Origin: a virus
Length of the DNA stretch: 28,782 nt
Direction: 5' to 3' (one strand)
Virus record (IMG/VR): IMGVR_UViG_3300025110_000087
Coordinates: 1 to 28,782 of that record
Shown here: one piece after another, positions 1-5,431 of the stretch
Layout: every line of letters starts with the position of its first letter
How positions within the stretch are numbered: position 1 is the stretch's first letter
The notes under the pieces: model-generated
Databases searched by the model: none
Told to the model about the DNA's origin: nothing
The model's input: only the letters and a program-made list of their open reading frames with translations
Program-made: the position numbers and the translations under genes

Positions 1-74
1 ATCTTATTATCATTTATAATAGTATTATCTTTTATTACTCTTGCTATCATTCTATATGTTTTTCTAGTTAACAT
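1..74 (-). CDS. Partial small phage protein, runs off left edge
   Basis: An open frame starting at ATG 74 and reading off the left end, with 24 codons visible (MLTRKTYRMIARVIKDNT and on). The start is chosen because a GGGG-type ribosome-binding site (AAGGGG at about 80-85) sits a few bases upstream and because it overlaps the stop of the preceding leftward gene, the usual packing here. A second ATG at 50 has no such site. The basic N-terminal pattern resembles small phage hypothetical proteins, but no function can be assigned. Confidence 0.55.
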   Translation of the reverse strand, partial: MLTRKTYRMIARVIKDNTIINDNK

Positions 75-345
75 TGTTATCCCCTTTATTATTTAAGTTA
101 ATATTATTTATTTTACATACAAACGGACTAAAACAACCCTCAAAATATTTAATTTCATAATAATTATTATTATATTTAAACGACCAAAAATTAACGCCAA
201 AATTATAATCATTAATATATTTATGTATTTTATCCCATTCATTTATTAAACCGCGTTTTACTAGTGCATTTAATACGCGTCCATCTGTTACTATTTCGTA
301 ATTATCTGGATAATTTACGTGACTATGTTGCATTATTATATTCAT
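64..345 (-). CDS. Small hypothetical phage protein, 93 aa
   Basis: ATG at 345 is preceded by GGAGGTTAC at good spacing, and the start overlaps the stop of the upstream gene (ATGA), so the two are probably translationally coupled. The product has a helical segment around residues 18-36 (DGRVLNALVKRGLI) that reads like a winged-helix recognition segment, then a strand-rich part with aromatic residues and the motif YFEGCFSPFV. I do not recognise a named family. It belongs to the short leftward operon divergent from the main early operon and may be an early host-takeover or regulatory protein; that is inference. Confidence 0.65.
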   Translation of the reverse strand: MNIIMQHSHVNYPDNYEIVTDGRVLNALVKRGLINEWDKIHKYINDYNFGVNFWSFKYNNNYYEIKYFEGCFSPFVCKINNINLNNKGDNNVN

Positions 346-590
346 TTTGTAACCTCCAATTTATAATATTCAATCGCTTTTATTATTCTGTCAATATCAG
401 CTTTTAATTGATAGTTTTTAGATTCTAACTCATCAATTCTATTATTTAATTTACTTGTTATTTCTGTCTCTTGGTCAATATCTGGAATATCTTTTGTAAA
501 TGCAATGTTTCCAGATTTTAACAAATCAAATACATTATTTATTTGTTTTTCTAATAAGTCAACCTTATTATTTAATGTTTTATTATCCAC
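342..590 (-). CDS. Small coiled-coil protein, 82 aa, GTG start
   Basis: First gene of the leftward operon. The start is GTG at 590, chosen because GGAGG lies 7 bases upstream (AATGGAGGTTGTAAAGTG) and no ATG gives a comparable site. The protein is dominated by heptad-like repeats, LNNKVDLLEKQINNVFDLL near residues 6-24 and KLNNRIDELESKNYQLKADI near 47-66, predicting a two-segment coiled coil. There is no catalytic motif. It probably oligomerises or acts as an adaptor; its function is unknown. The gene overlaps the next one by 3 bases. Confidence 0.65.
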   Translation of the reverse strand: MDNKTLNNKVDLLEKQINNVFDLLKSGNIAFTKDIPDIDQETEITSKLNNRIDELESKNYQLKADIDRIIKAIEYYKLEVTK

Positions 591-754
591 TTTACAACCT
601 CCATTTATTTAATTTACATAACTTACACTACATAATTTAATATAAGTTCCCATATATTTTTATATATTTTATATTATTTTATATTGTTTATATTGTTTAA
701 TATGTATTATATTTGATTAGCCAACAACGGCACAATAGAAACGGAGATAGAAAA
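591..754. promoter_or_regulatory. Divergent intergenic region, AT-rich, possible promoters or origin
   Basis: This 164-base stretch separates the leftward genes (start 590) from the rightward operon (start 755), so it must supply promoters in both directions. It is nearly pure A/T between about 650 and 715. A weak sigma70-like rightward candidate is TTGTTT at 684-689 with TATATT at 708-713 (18-base spacer). No convincing leftward -35 was found. The low melting stability would also suit a replication origin, but no initiator gene or known origin box is visible nearby. Confidence 0.4.
667..704. repeat. Four short tandem AT-rich repeats
   Basis: Consecutive units TTTTATATTA (667-676), TTTTATATTG (677-686), TTTATATTG (687-695) and TTTAATATG (696-704) form a degenerate 9-10 base tandem array inside the divergent region. 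One unit is about one helical turn, so the repeats would present the same face to a binding protein. They could be operator or iteron-like sites or an unwinding element; with this base composition, chance is also possible. Confidence 0.45.
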
Positions 755-1069
755 ATGGAAGAGAAAAAAACGTATTATAAAGAGGACTTAATAGAGGGAG
801 CAATAGAAGACCTTCAAGACAGAATAGAGTGGTGCGAGAAAGAAGAAGAGAGATATGACGAAGACGATTTAATTTCAGAGGTAGCCGACAACAACATACC
901 AGTTTACACATACGATTTACTACAATATGCAAGTAACAATTTTGACTTAATTTATAAAAATGATTTATGCTCAGAAGACGCCGATTGCATACAAATAATA
1001 CAAGCAAATATATACGAATTACTTACAGAAGAATTATACGATTACATTAATACAAAACAAGGAGAATAA
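755..1069 (+). CDS. Acidic hypothetical early protein, 104 aa
   Basis: First gene of the rightward early operon. ATG 755 is chosen because GGAG sits at 743-746 at a standard distance; the frame is open upstream to a TTG at 713, but that has no ribosome-binding site. The product is very acidic, with many Glu/Asp in the first 45 residues (EKEEERYDEDDLISEVADN) and a helical, aromatic C-terminal half. No motif gives a function. Small acidic first-transcribed phage proteins are often host-takeover factors or DNA mimics, but nothing here proves that. Confidence 0.7.
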   Translation: MEEKKTYYKEDLIEGAIEDLQDRIEWCEKEEERYDEDDLISEVADNNIPVYTYDLLQYASNNFDLIYKNDLCSEDADCIQIIQANIYELLTEELYDYINTKQGE

Positions 1070-1070
1070 A

Positions 1071-1334
1071 ATGGTACAAGTAACAATGAATGAAGATTGT
1101 CAATTTTTAAAAGACATAGAAAAAAATAGTTTAGATACTAATTTCATGGGTACAAACAAAGGGCTATATAATTTAATGATTGCAAGAGGTCAAGTTAAGT
1201 TATTTAGCAAAGGCATAAAACCTACGCAAAAATGGACATTAAAGAGCGTAAAAAATTATTTTGGTATCAAGGGTAATACACAAAGTATTTTAGACCAATT
1301 AAATACATTAAATCAAATAATAAAGGAGGGCTAA
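1071..1334 (+). CDS. Small conserved phage protein, 87 aa
   Basis: ATG 1071 follows AAGGAG at 1058-1063 and begins right after the previous stop. The C-terminal half (about residues 34-75) has the pattern LMIARGQVKLFSKGIKP followed by W and VKNYFGIKG. I recall this pattern from small proteins of unknown function in marine and cyanobacterial phages: a basic helical segment, a K-x-x-Y-F-G-x-K-G motif, then a Leu-rich helix. The function is unknown; the basic character would allow nucleic-acid or host-protein binding. Confidence 0.7.
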   Translation: MVQVTMNEDCQFLKDIEKNSLDTNFMGTNKGLYNLMIARGQVKLFSKGIKPTQKWTLKSVKNYFGIKGNTQSILDQLNTLNQIIKEG

Positions 1335-1337
1335 GAA

Positions 1338-1577
1338 ATGTATAAAGTAGACATAGATAGATTAGTAAGGTGGGCAGTTGATAGTGATTTGGAGAAATTT
1401 GCAGAAGACGCATATGGAGTTACGGGTACAGCATTTGAAGTTGCAAGTAATGGAGATTATTTAAGAGGTAAATTCAGACAAATGCAGACCCATTTTATAA
1501 TGTGGTTAGGTGGGCTAGATTCAGGGAACAGAATAAGATTAGCAAGAAATATAACAAAAGGAGAAGAAAATGAATAA
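1338..1577 (+). CDS. Hypothetical protein, 79 aa
   Basis: ATG 1338 follows a strong ribosome-binding site (AAAGGAGGGC, about 1322-1331). The product is mostly helical with a basic, amphipathic middle (DYLRGKFRQMQTHFIMWLGG) and an Arg-rich C-terminal helix. No recognised domain. It sits in a tightly packed run of small genes that appears to be co-transcribed from about 755 onward. Confidence 0.65.
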   Translation: MYKVDIDRLVRWAVDSDLEKFAEDAYGVTGTAFEVASNGDYLRGKFRQMQTHFIMWLGGLDSGNRIRLARNITKGEENE

Positions 1578-1671
1578 AGCATTATTTGATTGGCTAGATA
1601 AAGTAGAAGGCAAGAAATATTCAACGTATAAACTGATAAAGAAATTAAGGAAAGAGGAGAAGAAAAGATGA
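1570..1671 (+). CDS. Micro-protein, 33 aa
   Basis: A 33-codon frame starts at ATG 1570 inside the end of the previous gene, with AGGAGAAG just upstream. It encodes MNKALFDWLDKVEGKKYSTY and then a Lys/Arg-rich helix, and its stop overlaps the next ATG (AGATGA). It is called because it fills an otherwise empty coding gap, has a proper ribosome-binding site and joins both neighbours by overlap. Function unknown. Confidence 0.5.
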   Translation: MNKALFDWLDKVEGKKYSTYKLIKKLRKEEKKR

Positions 1672-1796
1672 AAGATTATAAAATTATAGAAGGTTTTATA
1701 GAATGGTTTATAAAAGAACAGAATGATGATTGTTGTCAAAAAGATATTATGCTCGATTCATTAGTAAGATATTTAGAAGAGGAGAAGAAAAAATGA
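1668..1796 (+). CDS. Micro-protein, 42 aa
   Basis: ATG 1668 overlaps the preceding stop and has AGAGGAGAAG about 10 bases upstream. The 42-residue product begins MKDYKIIEGFIEWFIKEQND, has a Cys pair (positions 22-23) and ends in an acidic/basic helix. Its stop overlaps the next ATG in the same way. The coupled chain of overlaps argues it is translated. No family recognised. Confidence 0.5.
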   Translation: MKDYKIIEGFIEWFIKEQNDDCCQKDIMLDSLVRYLEEEKKK

Positions 1797-1957
1797 AAAT
1801 GGAAGATTATTACACAAAAGATGAGATTGACTACATGTGCATATGTTGCGGTTTAAATCCAAGAAACATAAACGATAGCATAAAGGATATGTGCATAGAG
1901 AAATTTGAGCAGATGATATTGGATAAAATAAACGAAGCTGAAGCAAGGAGGTCGTAA
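1793..1957 (+). CDS. Small Cys-containing protein, 54 aa
   Basis: ATG 1793 is chosen because it overlaps the preceding stop and has GAGGAGAAG upstream; the frame is open further upstream but that part overlaps the preceding gene. The product contains C-x-C-C at residues 17-20 (YMCICCGLNP) and one later Cys, then an amphipathic helix. The Cys cluster could bind metal, but there are too few spaced pairs for a standard zinc finger. Function unknown. Confidence 0.55.
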   Translation: MKMEDYYTKDEIDYMCICCGLNPRNINDSIKDMCIEKFEQMILDKINEAEARRS

Positions 1958-2223
1958 TGGAATATTACAAAGACATAAATAACATTGTCAATGATATGCT
2001 GACAATAGGAAACGAAACAGAGAAAAGGGAGAAAGAACTCATGGAAGAAGAAAAACAAACAAGCAAAAGAATCATAATACCCATTACAGAACATGATTTA
2101 GAAATATTTAAAGAAATTGTTGATGGAACAACAACGCATGTTGACTGGGCTTTTGTTACACAAAACACTAATTGCGAAGAACTTATTAATGTTAAATTTA
2201 CAAAAGACACGGAGGAGGAATAA
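1957..2223 (+). CDS. Hypothetical protein, 88 aa
   Basis: The start overlaps the previous stop (TAATG) and follows AAGGAGGTCG, a near-perfect ribosome-binding site. Residues 1-40 form a charged helix (NETEKREKELMEEEKQTSK); the second half has a strand-rich look (RIIIPITEHDLEIFKEIV). No domain recognised. It is coupled to the next gene through another TAATG junction. Confidence 0.65.
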   Translation: MEYYKDINNIVNDMLTIGNETEKREKELMEEEKQTSKRIIIPITEHDLEIFKEIVDGTTTHVDWAFVTQNTNCEELINVKFTKDTEEE

Positions 2224-2405
2224 TGTATCAACAAAGCGAAATGAGAGACTGGGAAGATTTATTCTATCTGTTGCAATGTTTAAATCCAGAATCAGACAAA
2301 CCATCACCACATTGTTTAGATGAACCAGAAGATACAGCAAGATGGGAAGATATTTGCTATCTTATGGACAGATTAAAACCAAAGGAGGAAGATGATGTTA
2401 GATAA
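2223..2405 (+). CDS. Small acidic protein with internal duplication, 60 aa
   Basis: ATG 2223 overlaps the upstream stop, with GGAGGAA just before it. The protein has two related halves: RDWEDLFYLLQCLNPE near residues 8-23 and RWEDICYLMDRLKPKE near residues 40-55. Both follow R-x-W-E-D-x-x-Y-L-hydrophobic-x-x-L-x-P. This is an internal duplication of a short amphipathic helix, perhaps a dimeric or two-site binding module. Function unknown. Confidence 0.65.
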   Translation: MYQQSEMRDWEDLFYLLQCLNPESDKPSPHCLDEPEDTARWEDICYLMDRLKPKEEDDVR

Positions 2406-2523
2406 TGATGGTAAATATTATTGTGAAGAAGAAGGTTGTGGTAGAGAACTTTGTGGCGATATGGTAGGTAGTTGGTTTTGGCAGTTATGTACATTTTGCT
2501 TTGAAGAAAAGGAGGAGGGATAA
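2395..2523 (+). CDS. Putative zinc-binding micro-protein, 42 aa
   Basis: ATG 2395 lies in the end of the previous gene and has AAAGGAGGAAG just upstream, a strong site. Five cysteines sit at about residues 10, 15, 20, 32 and 35 (YCEEEGC, ELCGD, QLCTFC). The C-x4-C and C-x2-C pairs look like a small zinc ribbon. Such phage peptides often bind host RNA polymerase or nucleic acid, but that role is only inferred. Its stop overlaps the next start (TAATG). Confidence 0.6.
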   Translation: MLDNDGKYYCEEEGCGRELCGDMVGSWFWQLCTFCFEEKEEG

Positions 2524-2699
2524 TGGGAATGAAAGACAAAGCAATGGAATTTCTTGAAAATGGTGGATATAATCTGGAATATGATGAATGGAATTTACCA
2601 CGAGTAGAGGATATGGAAGCAGTAATAGATGAAGGAATACCAGTATGGGAGTATTTTGGAAAAACAGAAAGAGAATACTATGGAGGCGAACAATGGTAG
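2523..2699 (+). CDS. Small hypothetical protein, 58 aa
   Basis: ATG 2523 overlaps the preceding stop and follows AAGGAGGAGGG. The product is acidic and aromatic (NGGYNLEYDEWNLPRVEDME, then VWEYFGKTEREYYGG). No recognised family. The start of the following membrane peptide lies within its last codons, so the two are probably coupled. Confidence 0.55.
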   Translation: MGMKDKAMEFLENGGYNLEYDEWNLPRVEDMEAVIDEGIPVWEYFGKTEREYYGGEQW

Positions 2700-2776
2700 A
2701 AGGTATTTTAGGTGTTATATTTGTTCTATACGTAGTATTTACAATATTAAAATCAATAATAACAAAAGGAGAGTAA
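2693..2776 (+). CDS. Single-span membrane micro-protein, 27 aa
   Basis: ATG 2693 has TGGAGGCG upstream and overlaps the previous gene by 7 bases. The 27-residue peptide is almost wholly one hydrophobic segment (GILGVIFVLYVVFTIL) ending in KSIITKGE, so it should insert as one helix with a basic end. It precedes two larger membrane-anchored genes. It could be a small holin-like or membrane-perturbing peptide; its early-operon position argues more for superinfection exclusion or membrane takeover. Inference only. Confidence 0.5.
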   Translation: MVEGILGVIFVLYVVFTILKSIITKGE

Positions 2777-2777
2777 A

Positions 2778-3083
2778 ATGAAAAAGACAAACGCAGTATG
2801 GTATGTAGTAATTGCATTAACAATATGGTGTACATGGAACTCAGTTGGTAAGAACAACTTGGTTACAGCATTATCATATGTTGAAGCACAACAGGAAATA
2901 ATGGTAAGAGAAACGGCTTACATGACAGATAGGTTATATGCACTTGAAAATGCAGAACCTGAAGTAATTGTTAAGGAAGTCATTAAAGAAGTAGAGGTTC
3001 CTGTTGAAGTAATAAAAGAGGTAGAGGTTATCAAAGAAGTAATGGTAAAAGATACCACTGGAGGACAGGAAGATGTCCAATAA
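2778..3083 (+). CDS. Membrane-anchored protein with Val-Ile-Lys-Glu repeats, 101 aa
   Basis: ATG 2778 follows AAAGGAGAG. Residues 1-25 form a signal anchor (MKKTNAVWYVVIALTIWC) matching that of the next gene. Then come a helix and, at about residues 60-92, a low-complexity stretch of K-E-V-I/V-E-V units (VIKEVEVPVEVIKEVEVIKE) that looks like an extended stalk. The Cys after the hydrophobic core is preceded by Trp and does not make a lipobox. Topology is probably N-in, C-out. The layout is reminiscent of spanin-like proteins, but the early position and absence of lysis genes make that uncertain. Confidence 0.7.
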   Translation: MKKTNAVWYVVIALTIWCTWNSVGKNNLVTALSYVEAQQEIMVRETAYMTDRLYALENAEPEVIVKEVIKEVEVPVEVIKEVEVIKEVMVKDTTGGQEDVQ

Positions 3084-3546
3084 ACAGGCAATGTGGTCTG
3101 TTATGGCTATGTTGACAATATGGTGTGTATGGAACACAGCAAAAATCAACAATGTCAAGACTGATTACGAGAACATGAATAGTATAGTCAATAATTTGGC
3201 TGAAGAATATCAGGAAGAAGAGAAGCAAGTATCTACTGAATATGAAGATATTTATTTTTCTCAAGTATTTGCTGAACAAAGAGCTTTATATGGCGGTGGT
3301 CATGTGTTTGAATGGAATGGTAATACATATACGACCGATTATAAAGAAGAAGAAACAGCAAGTGCTAATGGTTGGGTATTAAATTCAGATGATTATGATG
3401 ACTATTGCAAATCAAATTATCATGACTCATGCGGAGTGTGTGATGGTAATGGAGCAACTAAATGGTTTGCAGATAGAGATGGAGATGGATTGGGAGATTC
3501 AACAACTTTTATCAAAAGCTGTGATGAACCCGTAGCAAGTAGATAA
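3073..3546 (+). CDS. Membrane-anchored protein with calcium-binding type repeat, 157 aa
   Basis: Residues 1-22 (MSNKQAMWSVMAMLTIWC) are clearly related to the anchor of the preceding gene, so the two arose by duplication. A helical linker (28-60) follows, then F-x-W-N-G-x-x-Y-T-T near 79-88. The C-terminal module at about 119-152 holds C-G-V-C-D-G-N-G, then WFADRDGDGLGD with a distal Cys150. The Asp-rich D-x-D-G-D-G-x-G-D loop is the pattern of thrombospondin type 3-like calcium-binding repeats of secreted bacterial proteins. The domain should lie outside the cytoplasmic membrane. Its start overlaps the previous gene by 11 bases. Function unknown. Confidence 0.75.
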   Translation: MSNKQAMWSVMAMLTIWCVWNTAKINNVKTDYENMNSIVNNLAEEYQEEEKQVSTEYEDIYFSQVFAEQRALYGGGHVFEWNGNTYTTDYKEEETASANGWVLNSDDYDDYCKSNYHDSCGVCDGNGATKWFADRDGDGLGDSTTFIKSCDEPVASR

Positions 3547-3553
3547 CAATAAC

Positions 3554-3623
3554 ATAGAGAGTCAGTGACTGGTCACACAAGGGAATATGTCACACAAAAC
3601 AGGTAGAGCTGATGGCTCTCTAT
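3554..3623 (+). ncRNA. Possible structured RNA element between genes
   Basis: An 11-base outer stem pairs 3554-3564 (ATAGAGAGTCA) with 3613-3623 (TGGCTCTCTAT), with one G-T pair. Just inside, GTGA (3565-3568) pairs with TCAC (3573-3576) around a four-base loop. GTCACACAA occurs twice (3572-3580, 3589-3597), so GTGAC could pair with either copy. No poly-T tract follows, so it is not a simple terminator, and it lacks tRNA features. It lies in the leader of the 123-aa gene and might act in cis on its translation or as an RNA processing site. Confidence 0.4.
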
Positions 3624-3639
3624 AAAACAAGGAGATAAA

Positions 3640-4011
3640 ATGGAAAAAGAATGTGCAAGAAAATTATTTAAAGTTCAAGTTATACAAATAGCTCTTTTTA
3701 ATCGATTAAATGATAAAAGAATTTTTGATGAAAGTTATTTATGTAATATTATGGGAGCATTTGAAATAGACGAAATTGTTTTAGATTATATTCCTATACC
3801 TGAACATAATTGTGAAGGACAAGAAAACTACGATGCAAAAAAAACATTATGTAACCGAGACTGGTATTTTGAGCAATTAAGTTGCATAGCAGATGAAGTG
3901 AAATTTGAAGATTATCATCGAGGATTAAGTAACATTGTTATTAACAACAAAGAGATAGATTCATATTTAGATGATTTTTTAGAAAAAATTTACGAAAACC
4001 AAATACAATAA
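3640..4011 (+). CDS. Hypothetical protein, 123 aa
   Basis: ATG 3640 follows AAGGAGATAA at ideal spacing, downstream of the structured intergenic element. The product is acidic and mixed helical/strand (LFKVQVIQIALFNRLN near the N-terminus; EIDEIVLDYIPIPEHNCEG near 42-60), with several Cys at irregular spacing. No domain recognised. Being the first gene after a gap, it may be under separate post-transcriptional control. Confidence 0.65.
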   Translation: MEKECARKLFKVQVIQIALFNRLNDKRIFDESYLCNIMGAFEIDEIVLDYIPIPEHNCEGQENYDAKKTLCNRDWYFEQLSCIADEVKFEDYHRGLSNIVINNKEIDSYLDDFLEKIYENQIQ

Positions 4012-4025
4012 AAGGGAAGGGAATA

Positions 4026-4193
4026 ATGGCAATACATATAAAAGACATACAAGAAGCAATAACATTAATTAAAGAAACACAAGTAAGTCTCAGAAGATTA
4101 GCAAAGATAATAACCAATGAAGATTTAAGAACCTTGCAGCCAAAGATTGACAAGTTTCTTGAAGAGATAGAAATAGATGTTTACACTGATTGA
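4026..4193 (+). CDS. Small helical protein, 55 aa
   Basis: ATG 4026 follows AAGGGAAGGGAA, a purine-rich ribosome-binding region. The 55-residue product looks like two amphipathic helices (IKDIQEAITLIKETQVSLRR and LRTLQPKIDKFLEEIEI), compatible with a helical hairpin. It is the last gene before a non-coding gap. Function unknown. Confidence 0.6.
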   Translation: MAIHIKDIQEAITLIKETQVSLRRLAKIITNEDLRTLQPKIDKFLEEIEIDVYTD

Positions 4194-4200
4194 GACACTA

Positions 4201-4229
4201 TTGAGAATGAAAATAAATGAAAATAATAT
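4201..4229 (+). promoter_or_regulatory. Candidate sigma70-type promoter before the replication module
   Basis: TTGAGA at 4201-4206 and TAATAT at 4224-4229 are separated by 17 bases, a good match to the bacterial housekeeping consensus, in the 100-base gap before the ribbon-helix-helix gene. The spacer holds a perfect tandem copy of AATGAAAATA (4206-4215 and 4216-4225), which could be an operator. In DNA this AT-rich such matches arise by chance, so confidence is moderate. Confidence 0.35.
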
Positions 4230-4293
4230 TAGGAATAAATGATAACAAATAATAATATATATACTAGGATATGTATATAGGAAAGGAAAGTAT

Positions 4294-4452
4294 ATGGAAG
4301 ATAGTAAAGTAATAACTTACCCACTAAAAGTAGACAAGAAGGAATGGAATAAATTCAAAGGAACATCCTACCTTTTAGGCTTTGATACGGTTAATGACTG
4401 TTTGAAGCATTTAATTGAAGAATGCGTAAAAAGGGCTAATAATGCGAAGTAA
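4294..4452 (+). CDS. Putative ribbon-helix-helix DNA-binding protein, 52 aa
   Basis: ATG 4294 follows GGAAAGGAAAG. The 52-residue product fits the Arc/MetJ ribbon-helix-helix plan: an N-terminal strand (KVITYPLKVDKKEW), helix A, a turn at LGFDTVND and helix B (CLKHLIEECVKRA). Such proteins bind operators as dimers through the strand. Its position first after a candidate promoter, overlapping the next gene by 11 bases, suggests it regulates the replication module, possibly itself. The fold is assigned by pattern only. Confidence 0.6.
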   Translation: MEDSKVITYPLKVDKKEWNKFKGTSYLLGFDTVNDCLKHLIEECVKRANNAK

Positions 4453-5218
4453 TAGCCCAATTGATATAGAAGGTATATACAGCGATTATCTGGACAAAAA
4501 ACAGGAAGAAAACCGCTTAAATCGATATTCTGGCAATGAAAGCTGGTATCATGCAAGCGGAGCTGGTAGTTGTTCAAGAAAGTTGTACTTTGAGTCAGTG
4601 GAACAAGTAGAACCAACGAACCCAATTGATGCAAAAACTAAAAGATTGCTAAGATTGGGTAATGTGGTGCATGATGATTTTGAAAAAGCCCTTCACTACT
4701 ATAATAGAGATAATAATAGAGATAATAATAGAGATATCTCTAGTGATAAAGAAAAAGAAAATAAAGAAAAAGAAATAAAATTTCACACTGAGGGAGAGGT
4801 AAAGGTAGAAGAACTCAACGTTAGAGGATTTTATGATATTGTAGTAGAAGGAGAAGAGGTTTACCTGTATGATTTAAAAACTTGTGGTGGATATTCATGG
4901 AAATTAAAGTTTGGTAGAAAACCTGCTTTTAATCCATCTATTCACTATGAATTGCAACTTGGTACATACGGGTATGCAGTGAAGCAACAGTTCGGTAGGC
5001 TTGATGGAATGTTTTTGTATTATTACAATAAGGATACTTCCATGATGAGGGCAGTGTCGGTGCCTTTAACATACGTTTCAAGAGCCTACTTGTTCTGGAG
5101 AAATACCAAGGATGAACATAAACATGGATTGCCACCGTTTAGAAAAGGTGTATCACCTGTACAAGATTGGCAGTGTAATTATTGTCAGTTTCTAGACCAT
5201 TGCAATCCACTAAGATAG
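4442..5218 (+). CDS. Cas4/RecB-family PD-(D/E)XK exonuclease with Fe-S cluster
   Basis: A 258-residue nuclease of the Cas4/AddB/RecB type. Visible elements in order: Cys44 in GSCSRKLYFE, His77 in LGNVVHDDFE, the catalytic Asp132 (GFYDIVV), D144-L-K146 of the D/E-x-K motif, Gln172 in ELQLGTY, and a C-terminal cluster C245-x2-C248-x5-C254. One N-terminal plus three C-terminal Cys is the 4Fe-4S arrangement of this family. It probably resects DNA ends to give single strands for the annealing protein encoded just downstream. It is a phage recombination gene, not a sign of a CRISPR system. A tandem repeat (NRD-N-NRD-N) lengthens a linker near residues 88-98. Confidence 0.85.
   Translation: MRSNSPIDIEGIYSDYLDKKQEENRLNRYSGNESWYHASGAGSCSRKLYFESVEQVEPTNPIDAKTKRLLRLGNVVHDDFEKALHYYNRDNNRDNNRDISSDKEKENKEKEIKFHTEGEVKVEELNVRGFYDIVVEGEEVYLYDLKTCGGYSWKLKFGRKPAFNPSIHYELQLGTYGYAVKQQFGRLDGMFLYYYNKDTSMMRAVSVPLTYVSRAYLFWRNTKDEHKHGLPPFRKGVSPVQDWQCNYCQFLDHCNPLR
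4702..4737 (+). repeat. 12-base tandem repeat inside the nuclease gene
   Basis: Three head-to-tail copies of TAATAGAGATAA (4702-4713, 4714-4725, 4726-4737, the last differing only at the final base). Since 12 is a multiple of three, copy-number change keeps the reading frame. It encodes a repeating N-R-D-N linker in the Cas4-like nuclease, between the His motif and the catalytic Asp region. Confidence 0.85.
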
Positions 5219-5228
5219 GGAGATAAAT

Positions 5229-5429
5229 ATGAGTAAAGAAACTGAAAAACAATGGGAAAAAGAGAAAAAAGAGGCTATAATGAGAAGATTTTCAAGTAGC
5301 TTATGGTCAACTGAATATACTGACGAATTTCTCAATGAAGTAAATATTGCAGATGGTTTATGCAGGATTGCTGAACATTTAAGTAAAATTGCTAAATTAA
5401 TGAGTGAAAACAAACAAACAAAGGAGTGA
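5229..5429 (+). CDS. Small helical protein between nuclease and annealase, 66 aa
   Basis: ATG 5229 follows AGGGAGATAA. The product begins with a very charged helix (ETEKQWEKEKKEAIMRR) and ends in an amphipathic helix (GLCRIAEHLSKIAKLMSE). Its position between the Cas4-like nuclease and the annealing protein suggests a partner in recombination, but no family is recognised. The ribosome-binding site of the next gene lies at its end. Confidence 0.65.
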   Translation: MSKETEKQWEKEKKEAIMRRFSSSLWSTEYTDEFLNEVNIADGLCRIAEHLSKIAKLMSENKQTKE

Positions 5430-5431
5430 AT

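Noticed and set aside
2117-2323. 68-codon rightward frame overlapping two other genes
   Set aside because: No usable ribosome-binding site, and both neighbouring frames have strong sites and TAATG coupling.
2778-2840. Lipoprotein signal (LTIWC)
   Set aside because: Trp directly before Cys does not fit the lipobox, which needs a small residue there; a signal anchor is more likely.
717-3279. Leftward open frames opposite the small early genes
   Set aside because: They mirror the purine-rich rightward genes, have no ribosome-binding sites, and encode Phe/Leu/Ser-rich low-complexity sequence.
3554-3623. tRNA gene
   Set aside because: There is an end-to-end stem of about the right length, but no T-loop GTTC motif, D-loop or anticodon arm.
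4442-5218. Cas4-like gene as a sign of a CRISPR system
   Set aside because: No cas1, cas2 or repeat-spacer array is present; the gene sits in a phage recombination cassette where Cas4/RecB-like nucleases are common.
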